Assembly: GCA_025453435.1 (NCBI GenBank)
Contig: JALOQI010000003.1
Span: 1-13,041 of the forward strand
Direction of reading: 5' to 3'
Origin: Candidatus Omnitrophota bacterium
Lineage (GTDB): Bacteria > Omnitrophota > Koll11 > Gygaellales > Profunditerraquicolaceae
Length of the DNA stretch: 13,041 nucleotides
Of the stretch, positions 7,880-13,041 are shown piece by piece. Position numbers and translations under genes: made by a program. Numbering within the stretch: the stretch's first letter is position 1; every line of letters begins with the position of its first letter. Below the pieces are notes generated by a model, which ran no database searches, was not told where the DNA came from, and was given only the letters and a program-made list of their open reading frames with translations.

Positions 7880-8058
7880 AAAAAATCCCCGCACTGTGTC
7901 GTTGGCGCTTGATGGCTGAACCTTACGGTGTCAGGTGGGTGCCATCTCTCTGCGCCAAGGCGCAGAAGAATCAAGGCTCCCATGATTATTCTGTTGATTC
8001 ACCAATTTTCAAGCATTACCAACGGACACGGCAGGGATATTAAAGAGCTTTCTCTTGC
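7880..8058 (-). ncRNA. ssrS: 6S RNA
   Basis: A structured RNA of about 180 nt fills the pheT-rarA gap. 6S RNA binds sigma70 RNA polymerase by mimicking an open promoter. A closing stem joins AUCCCUGC-C-GUGU-C-CGUUGG (8038-8019) to CCAACG-ACAC-AGU-GCGGGGAU (7904-7885), about 18 pairs, and a run of U (7885-7880) follows as terminator. Inside are a terminal arm CAGAA-U-AAUCA ... UGAUU-C-UUCUG (7993-7963), a small GCGC-CUUG-GCGC hairpin (7963-7952) and an arm closed by GAUGGC/GCCAUC (7946-7911) holding CCCACCU ... AGGUUCA, a pattern I recall from 6S RNAs. The ends also resemble E. coli 6S (CUCUGAGAUGUUCG and GGCAUCUCGGAGAU). A near-consensus promoter lies just upstream. E. coli 6S is followed by ygfA; the homologue here is two genes downstream. 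The 5' end is estimated from the -10 box; a mature 5' end near 8040 is possible. Confidence 0.82.
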
Positions 8059-8064
8059 ACAAGA

Positions 8065-8093
8065 AGTATACCACGCGGCATAAGCCCAGTCAA
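8065..8093 (-). promoter_or_regulatory. Sigma70-type promoter of the 6S RNA
   Basis: TTGACT (8093-8088), a 17-base spacer and TATACT (8070-8065) on the minus strand, one mismatch in each box. It begins two bases after the pheT stop codon and points at the structured RNA, with a start expected near 8058-8056. A short AAGAG-AAAG-CUCUU hairpin follows at the predicted 5' end. Read-through past the RNA would also transcribe rarA, metV and fau. Confidence 0.78.
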
Positions 8094-8095
8094 GG

Positions 8096-10135
8096 TCACC
8101 GTATACCGGCGTCAAACCGCACTTTTAAGAATTCTATGACAGCGCCGTGCTTCTGCGCAACCTCGGATTCCTGAAGCGTGCGGCTGTTCGAGCGGTAAAA
8201 ACACGAGATCGTGAGGTTCTTGCGGCCCTCGGGTATAGGTTTGCCTTTATAAAAATCGCTGATCTGGACTTTCTCTAAGAGTTCCCCGCCATGCTGTCGG
8301 ATATGTTCAACCAGCTGCGCCGTTTGTATATCGTCCGTTACTACTATGCTGATGTCGCGCGAGATCCCGGGGTATTTGCTCATCGGCTCATACCTTCGCG
8401 CTGCGCCAAAGCCTTTTAATAAAGGCTCCAGCGCGATCTCAAAAGCATAAACATCTTTGTTCTTTATTTCCAGCCTGTCTAACATCTGGCTTGAAAGCTT
8501 TCGCATGATGCCGGCAGGTTTGCCGGCTATGCTGATTTCGACCAGCTGAGGGCCGACGGCATTGAAAGAGTATGCGCTTATCCCGCATCTGTCGAATAGA
8601 CCTGAGGCAATGCCCTTGAGGTGCAAAAATCCGGGTATATCGACGAGCCGCTTTTTCTGGGCTTCAAGCCACACAGGCTTGGACCCGCAGACTGCCGCGC
8701 ACAGGTGATATTCTTCCGCCAGCCTGCCGTTATTGAGCCTATAGGTTTTTGCTATTTCAAAAATGCCGACATAATCCTGCTGCTGGCGCAGATTGTAAGC
8801 GACGCTGCGGCAAACAGCTGGCATAAGAACCGGCCTGAGCAATTCCTGTTCTTCGCTCAAAGGGTTGGCAATAGCCGCAAGGGCTTTTTCATCTTCCCAG
8901 TAACCTGCCAGGGACGCGGAATCCGTCATGCTGTACGTTATGACCTCGTCAAGCCCGAGGCTATTGAGCAATGTCTTTATGCCTGCTATGCGCCTGTATG
9001 TATCGTCTCCCTCTGATTGGAGTTTCACCGCGGCAAGGCTTGAAGGCGCGCGGTCAAAACCGTATATCCGCGCCACTTCTTCTACGAGGTCGACCGGGGC
9101 GTTAACATCCTGGCGCCTCCCAGGCACTGATACCGCAAAAGAGCTTTTTGCTTTTTTCCTTACTGAAAATCCGAGAGACTCAAGTATCTTTGAAATCTTG
9201 TCAGCCGATAAAGACACGCCCAGGATGCTGTTTACGTCCTGCGCGGAAAAAGCTACTGTTTTTGCCGCGCGTTTCATCGCGGGCGAGCTATTAGCCGATC
9301 TAAGGCTGGCACCGCATAGCCGCTGCATTAGCTCAACGCACCGCATTGACGCTATTTCGACCATATCCGGGTCTATACCGCGCTCGAATCTGTAAGACGC
9401 ATCTGTCTGCAATCCAAGCGCCTGCCTGCCGCGGCGGACCACGACCGGATGGAATATGGCTGCTTCAAGAAGAACGTTTTTCGTCTTTTCCGTAACCTCT
9501 GTGTCTTTCCCGCCCATTACGCCTGCGACAGCCACCGGCTTATTCGCATCCGCAATTACGAGAATATTATTATCCAGCTTTCGCTCCTGGCCGTCGATGG
9601 TCACTATTTTCTCGCCAGGCTTTGCCCTGCGCACGCCTATAGACCCCTGAACTAAAGCATCGGCGTCAAACGCATGCAAAGGTTCGCCCAGCTCATAAAG
9701 GCAATAGTTGGTTATGTCCACGGCATTATTAACACTGCGGCATCCGACAAGCTCAAGCCTGTTTTTGAGCCAATCAGGAGAAGGCCCTACCGCAAGCCCC
9801 GTAAGCAGCTTCGCCGTGTAAATAAAGCAGTCTTTTCTGTCCTCTATATTGACCTTCCAGGAATCTGCAGCGGACGCTTTTGATTTTTTTGCGTTTATTG
9901 CTAAAGCGCTTTTTTTCAATTTCTTTCCGGTTACTGCAGCCGCTTCCCTTGCTATGCCCAGGACGCTGAGCCAATCGGGCCTGTTTGAGGTTATCTCTAT
10001 TTCATAAACAAAATCGCCGGCGCGCGGCTCAACCGCCTTAACCTCTATGCCTGCCATGGTCAGCTTATCTGCAAGCTCTGTGGCAGATATATCCAGGTCG
10101 ACAAATTCTTTTATCCAGTTATAGGTGATTTTCAT
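8096..10135 (-). CDS. pheT: Phenylalanyl-tRNA synthetase beta subunit, without tRNA-binding insert
   Basis: PheT is the beta subunit of the (alpha-beta)2 synthetase that charges tRNA-Phe; it supports tRNA binding and edits mischarged Tyr-tRNA. At 679 residues it is about 110 shorter than the usual form near 800. The B1 domain runs from NWIKEFVDLD (6-15) and LTMAGIEV (25-32) straight into EIEITSNRPDWLSVLGIAREAAA (45-67), so the EMAP-like tRNA-binding domain normally inserted between these parts is absent. The B3/B4 editing region (about 110-275) has VNNAVDITNYCLYELGEPLHAFD and GVMGG. The B5 domain is at about 295-365 (SVPGRRQDVNAPVDLVEEVARIYGFD). The catalytic-like core follows, and an FDX-ACB anticodon domain closes the protein (about 585-679, KYPGISRDISIVV). 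There is no sign of a frameshift. The ATG is 2 bases after the pheS stop, with GAGG about 11 bases upstream. Confidence 0.97.
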   Translation of the reverse strand: MKITYNWIKEFVDLDISATELADKLTMAGIEVKAVEPRAGDFVYEIEITSNRPDWLSVLGIAREAAAVTGKKLKKSALAINAKKSKASAADSWKVNIEDRKDCFIYTAKLLTGLAVGPSPDWLKNRLELVGCRSVNNAVDITNYCLYELGEPLHAFDADALVQGSIGVRRAKPGEKIVTIDGQERKLDNNILVIADANKPVAVAGVMGGKDTEVTEKTKNVLLEAAIFHPVVVRRGRQALGLQTDASYRFERGIDPDMVEIASMRCVELMQRLCGASLRSANSSPAMKRAAKTVAFSAQDVNSILGVSLSADKISKILESLGFSVRKKAKSSFAVSVPGRRQDVNAPVDLVEEVARIYGFDRAPSSLAAVKLQSEGDDTYRRIAGIKTLLNSLGLDEVITYSMTDSASLAGYWEDEKALAAIANPLSEEQELLRPVLMPAVCRSVAYNLRQQQDYVGIFEIAKTYRLNNGRLAEEYHLCAAVCGSKPVWLEAQKKRLVDIPGFLHLKGIASGLFDRCGISAYSFNAVGPQLVEISIAGKPAGIMRKLSSQMLDRLEIKNKDVYAFEIALEPLLKGFGAARRYEPMSKYPGISRDISIVVTDDIQTAQLVEHIRQHGGELLEKVQISDFYKGKPIPEGRKNLTISCFYRSNSRTLQESEVAQKHGAVIEFLKVRFDAGIR

Positions 10136-10137
10136 GA

Positions 10138-11184
10138 TTAGAATTGCCTCAAAAAGCGCAGATCGTTCTCGTAAAAAAGGCGGATATCGTTTATCCCGTA
10201 TTTAAGCATCGCTATGCGCTCGACCCCCATGCCGAACGCAAAACCCGTATAGGCTTTCGGATCGTAACCTACGTTTTTAAAAACGTTCGGGTGTATCATG
10301 CCCGAACCCAATATCTCAAGCCAGCCTTTTTTCCCGCAGACAGAACAGCCCTTGCCTTTGCATATTATGCATGATATGTCTATTTCAGCCGAGGGTTCCG
10401 TGAACGGGAAGAAATGCGGCCTGAACCTCATTTTAATGTCCCTGCCGAACACCGCCTTTGCGAAAAATTCAAGCGTGCCCTTGAGGTCCGAGAACTTGAC
10501 GCCTTTGTCCACTAAAAATCCCTCTATCTGATGGAACATGAACGAATGCGACGCGTCAACGGCATCCGGCCTGTAAACCCGGCCCGGGGCTACGATCGCG
10601 AGCGGCGGCTTATTGGCCTTCATGACCTGGATCTGAACGGAAGATGTCTGCGAGCGCAAAAGAAGCTTCCCGTCAGAAGCGGGCCTGCCCAACAACCGCG
10701 CATCGAGGCCTTTTAGATAGAAAGTGTCGAATGCCTCGCGCGACGGATGTTCGAGCGGGATATTCAACCCCGTAAAGTTGTTATATTCGGTCTCGACCTC
10801 AAGGCCTTCTTTGATAATAAATCCCATGCGCTCAAAATGGCCGCAGATCTCGTCGATTATCTGGGTGAGCACATGGCGCCTGCCGGCGTCCTGCGCTATG
10901 CCGGGCATCCCCATATCGGCTGTTTCTCCGGCGCAAGCGGATGTGGCCGCGCCAAGCGTTTTTTGTTTTTCGTCTAAAAGAGCGCCGATATGATTTTTCA
11001 GCTCATTGACCTGTTTGCCGAAAACGCCGCGCTGTTCAGGCGGCAATGAAGGGATAGAGCCTGTCATCTGGGCCAACGCGCCTTTTCTGCCCAGATATTT
11101 GACCCGGAGCGCTTCAAGGTCGGCTGAACCCTTTACAGCCTCGAGCTCCTGATTCAGCGCAGTTTTAATTGAGTCAATATCCAT
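10138..11184 (-). CDS. pheS: Phenylalanyl-tRNA synthetase alpha subunit
   Basis: PheS is the catalytic alpha subunit of phenylalanyl-tRNA synthetase, a class II enzyme. The 348 residues include an N-terminal coiled coil (about 1-95, with VKYLGRKGALAQM at 28-40), FTGLNIPLEHPSREAFDTFYL (137-157), motif 2 around GRVYRPDAVDASHSFMFHQIEG (201-222), FFPFTEPSAEIDI (258-270) and motif 3 GFAFGMGVERIAMLKYGI (314-331). A CxxC-x4-CxxC knuckle (C272, C275, C280, C283) precedes GWLEILGSGMIHPNV, as in many bacterial PheS proteins. Length is normal. The ATG at 11184 lies inside the previous gene, overlapping its end by 31 bases in another frame; GGGAG lies 12 bases upstream, so initiation may depend on translation of the upstream gene. 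No T-box leader is possible here because there is no untranslated region. Confidence 0.97.
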   Translation of the reverse strand: MDIDSIKTALNQELEAVKGSADLEALRVKYLGRKGALAQMTGSIPSLPPEQRGVFGKQVNELKNHIGALLDEKQKTLGAATSACAGETADMGMPGIAQDAGRRHVLTQIIDEICGHFERMGFIIKEGLEVETEYNNFTGLNIPLEHPSREAFDTFYLKGLDARLLGRPASDGKLLLRSQTSSVQIQVMKANKPPLAIVAPGRVYRPDAVDASHSFMFHQIEGFLVDKGVKFSDLKGTLEFFAKAVFGRDIKMRFRPHFFPFTEPSAEIDISCIICKGKGCSVCGKKGWLEILGSGMIHPNVFKNVGYDPKAYTGFAFGMGVERIAMLKYGINDIRLFYENDLRFLRQF

Positions 11185-11636
11185 ATGACTACCAATGCTC
11201 CCAATAGTTTTACAGCCCAGTCTTTTTTTGTACCGTCGAATCCCGCCGGTTTTTTCCTGCCGTGCTGCAATATTTTTAAATTACTTGCGTGGATATCCAT
11301 GTCTCCGCCGTGCTCGCCGCAGGCCCTGTTGAATATGCCGGACACCTCCACCAGGTCTCCTTCATGGCTGAAGTCTCCGCAAAATAGTATCTGCGCCGCA
11401 TCCTGCGCGCTCATCCACACGCCTATAGCCGCTGTGCCGTCGTTAACATTGACCCAGGAATAAGCGCCTCTGTTCATTACTTCTCCGATGGCCTCGCCCG
11501 TTAAGGTCACGGTATTGTTATCGATCGTTGCCGCGGTGTTTATCAGTTCGTTAACCGAAGCAGCCTGGGCGGACAAAAAAGAGCATGGCAAAAGCAGGCA
11601 TATGCAAAAACAAAGCGGCCGCAAAAGGACCTTCAT
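11154..11636 (-). CDS. Exported membrane-anchored OB-fold protein of unknown function
   Basis: A 160-residue protein with three visible parts. Residues 1-25 form a signal peptide (MKVLLRP, a hydrophobic core, cleavage near AQA). Residues 30-125 look like a single OB-fold of the tRNA_anti/BOF kind: TVTLTGEAIGEVMNRG (42-57), YSWVNVNDGTAAIGVWM (59-75), GDLVEVSGIFNRACGEHGGDMDIHAS (93-118). Residues 139-158 form a C-terminal membrane helix with a short basic tail (KLR). It would thus be a small domain facing the periplasm or outside, held at the membrane. Similar OB-fold membrane proteins of unknown role are known to me from other bacteria, but I cannot name a function. C106, E108, H109, H116 and the Asp residues near them could bind a metal (inference). 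Its ATG overlaps the trkH stop by 4 bases with AAGGGG upstream. It overlaps pheS by 31 bases. Confidence 0.75.
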   Translation of the reverse strand: MKVLLRPLCFCICLLLPCSFLSAQAASVNELINTAATIDNNTVTLTGEAIGEVMNRGAYSWVNVNDGTAAIGVWMSAQDAAQILFCGDFSHEGDLVEVSGIFNRACGEHGGDMDIHASNLKILQHGRKKPAGFDGTKKDWAVKLLGALVVIWILTQLKLR

Positions 11637-13041
11637 CTTTTCCCCTTTACGGCTGCTACAAAGAACCCTAAAAGCGTCAGCACCGACATGAACTCAAGCC
11701 TTCCCGCCCACATCTGGGCCATATAGGTCACCTTAAGGCCTGCGGGCATTGACACCGCCGTTATGCCGCAGGACAGCCCGACGTTTGCCGCAGCAGACGT
11801 GGATTCAAAAAGCGAATTCAAAAAAGGATATCCATAGAACGTGCCTATAAGCGCGCCGAGGCCATACAAACATATATACGCCAGGGTGATGATCAGCGTC
11901 GGCCTGACAAGCTTGTCCTCAAGAAAAATGTCCTTAATATGATGGAACTTCTGGACCACAATAGCGCGGTCAGGCAGAAGGATGCGCTTTACATCCTGGA
12001 TAAAAGCTTTTGCTATGATGCCGATCCTGATCATTTTGATAGCGCCTGTTGTGGAACACGCGGCACCCCCCAGGGCCATAGCGATAATAACCCCGGCAAG
12101 CGCCATGTCATTCCAATCAAGCAGGAACTGAGCAGGATATATCGTCTGGAAACCGGTGCCCGTATGGCCCGAGATCAATTGATAAAAACCTTTTCTAAAA
12201 AGCGTGGCCGCAGCCGGGTAGATGCCTGCTTTTTGCAGACCCGCGGCAGTTATAAAAAAAGTTATCAGGACCGTCACAAAAAGCGCGCGGCTTTCTATAT
12301 TTTTCATGATCTCTTTGCGGTTGCCTGTCCACACGTGGTAATGCAATTTGAAATTTATAGCCCCGAGGATCATTATAACTATTGTTATTATCTCGTACGG
12401 CAGGCTGTGGTAATAAAGGATGCTCTGGGACTGAGGGGCAAACCCTCCTGTGTCAAAAGCTGCCATAAAAATGCAGGCGCCGTGGAAAAAAGCGTTAAAA
12501 GGTTTCATGCCGCCGAGAAGTCCGGCAATCCCAAGGGCGAGAGTTCCCAGGATCAGAAAAACAACGCTGACAAGCCAGATAAAACGGCTGGTCTGGATTA
12601 CATTGGGCAAAATCCGCTCGTCGCGCGCCTCGCCCACGTACATCTTGAATGCTCCGGATACCCCTTTGACAAAGAACGACAGGGCTACTATAACAATGCC
12701 CTGGCCGCCTATGAACATTATCAGATGCCGCCAGAGATTCAGGGCTACTATAACAATGCCCTGGCCGCCTATGAACATTATCAGATGCCGCCAGAGATTA
12801 TGGCCGTAAGACAGATGGTCCATATCCTGCACGAGCGCAAGGCCCGTTGTGGCTAATCCGGACATTGTGTCAAAGCATGCATCCATGAAGGACTTCCAGT
12901 GGCCGCTTAAATACAGCGGCACAGCTGCCAGAAACATCGCCACGATCCAGGAAAGAGACACCACTATCATGCCGTGCATCCAGCGCAGGTCTTGATCGGT
13001 CCGGCATATCCTGCGCATGGCCAGGCCCGCGATAAGAGAAA
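11633..13041 (-). CDS. trkH: TrkH-type potassium transporter, 5' end outside window, internal helix duplication
   Basis: Membrane subunit of a Trk/Ktr potassium uptake system, normally gated by the cytoplasmic protein TrkA. The frame is open to 13041: codons upstream of the ATG at 13018 read SLIAGLA without a stop, so the true start lies beyond the edge. Numbering from 13018, pore loops with their filter glycines are visible: SGLATTGL (53-60), MAAFDTGGFAP, SGHTGTGFQT and TSAAANVGLSCGIT. Many hydrophobic helices and a cytoplasmic GEARDERILPNVIQTSRF segment fit the family. Residues 74-93 and 94-113 are exact copies, each about one membrane helix long, beginning NLWRHLIMF; other TrkH proteins have this helix once. 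The extra pass could invert the remaining topology, so the gene may be damaged, unusual or misassembled. The C-terminus ends in basic residues (VKGKR). Its stop overlaps the OB-fold gene by 4 bases. Confidence 0.93.
   Translation of the reverse strand, partial: SLIAGLAMRRICRTDQDLRWMHGMIVVSLSWIVAMFLAAVPLYLSGHWKSFMDACFDTMSGLATTGLALVQDMDHLSYGHNLWRHLIMFIGGQGIVIVALNLWRHLIMFIGGQGIVIVALSFFVKGVSGAFKMYVGEARDERILPNVIQTSRFIWLVSVVFLILGTLALGIAGLLGGMKPFNAFFHGACIFMAAFDTGGFAPQSQSILYYHSLPYEIITIVIMILGAINFKLHYHVWTGNRKEIMKNIESRALFVTVLITFFITAAGLQKAGIYPAAATLFRKGFYQLISGHTGTGFQTIYPAQFLLDWNDMALAGVIIAMALGGAACSTTGAIKMIRIGIIAKAFIQDVKRILLPDRAIVVQKFHHIKDIFLEDKLVRPTLIITLAYICLYGLGALIGTFYGYPFLNSLFESTSAAANVGLSCGITAVSMPAGLKVTYMAQMWAGRLEFMSVLTLLGFFVAAVKGKR
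12680..12799. repeat. Exact 60-bp tandem duplication inside trkH
   Basis: Two identical 60-bp copies lie head to tail at 12680-12739 and 12740-12799. The flanking bases differ (12679 is A against 12739 T; 12800 is A against 12740 C), which fixes the unit at exactly 60 bp. It keeps the trkH frame and adds 20 residues. Identity at all positions, including silent ones, points to a very recent event or an assembly error. Confidence 0.97.

Noticed and set aside
7880..7894. GTG at 7894 as the rarA start
   Set aside because: No ribosome binding site, falls inside the 6S stem, and the family N-terminus fits the ATG at 7879.
7880..8095. SRP RNA, tmRNA or riboswitch for the pheT-rarA gap
   Set aside because: No SRP GGAAGCAGCC-type core, no tmRNA tag or tRNA-like end, and no riboswitch core recognised; stem layout and ends fit 6S RNA better.
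11137..11230. T-box or attenuator leader before pheS
   Set aside because: pheS starts inside the upstream gene, leaving no room for a leader; no Phe-rich leader peptide seen.
11939..12856. 305-codon open frame on the plus strand opposite trkH
   Set aside because: It is fully antisense to a clear TrkH, has no family motifs, and its internal repeat merely mirrors the trkH duplication.
13019..13041. ATG at 13018 as the true trkH start
   Set aside because: The frame continues without a stop to the window edge, and TrkH proteins have further N-terminal helices, so the gene is cut by the window.
1..13041. CRISPR array, tRNA, rRNA, IS element or phage genes
   Set aside because: None was seen on reading either strand; the only clear repeat is the 60-bp duplication in trkH.

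Overview
Every gene I can support lies on the minus strand, so the window reads right to left from about 13041 to 1. The layout is compact: mostly 4-base overlaps or gaps of a few bases, as in one or a few long transcription units of a bacterial chromosome. Base composition looks moderate (near 50% GC by eye). No plasmid, phage, IS or CRISPR features were seen. The mix of RNase Y/YmdB, an acetogen-type MetV, a PheT without its tRNA-binding insert and a secreted GH39-like protein suggests an uncultured anaerobic Gram-negative-type lineage. Omnitrophota or another PVC-related group is my guess, at low confidence and from gene content only.

Layout in transcription order. (1) 13041-11633: TrkH potassium transporter, 5' end outside the window, carrying an exact 60-bp tandem duplication of one membrane helix. 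(2) 11636-11154: small secreted, membrane-anchored OB-fold protein. (3) 11184-8096: pheS and pheT. (4) 8093-7880: a strong sigma70-type promoter directly after the pheT stop, driving a structured RNA recognised here as 6S RNA. (5) 7879-5331: rarA (AAA+ ATPase), metV (methylene-THF reductase partner subunit) and fau/ygfA (5-formyl-THF cyclo-ligase), tightly packed. (6) 5266-2894: rny (RNase Y) and ymdB (phosphodiesterase). (7) 2897-1074: GH39-like secreted protein whose expected acid/base glutamate is alanine. (8) 1070-1: xseA (exonuclease VII large subunit), 3' end outside the window.

Functionally, the window joins translation (pheST), global transcription control (6S RNA), replication and repair (rarA, xseA), RNA turnover (rny, ymdB) and folate one-carbon metabolism (metV, fau). 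The 6S RNA followed by a unit containing the 5-formyl-THF cyclo-ligase recalls the ssrS-ygfA pair of E. coli, here with rarA and metV in between. The most notable observations are the unannotated 6S RNA with the rarA ribosome binding site inside its closing stem, the trkH helix duplication, the degenerate catalytic motif of the GH39-like protein, and a near-consensus promoter inside fau that could serve rny-ymdB.
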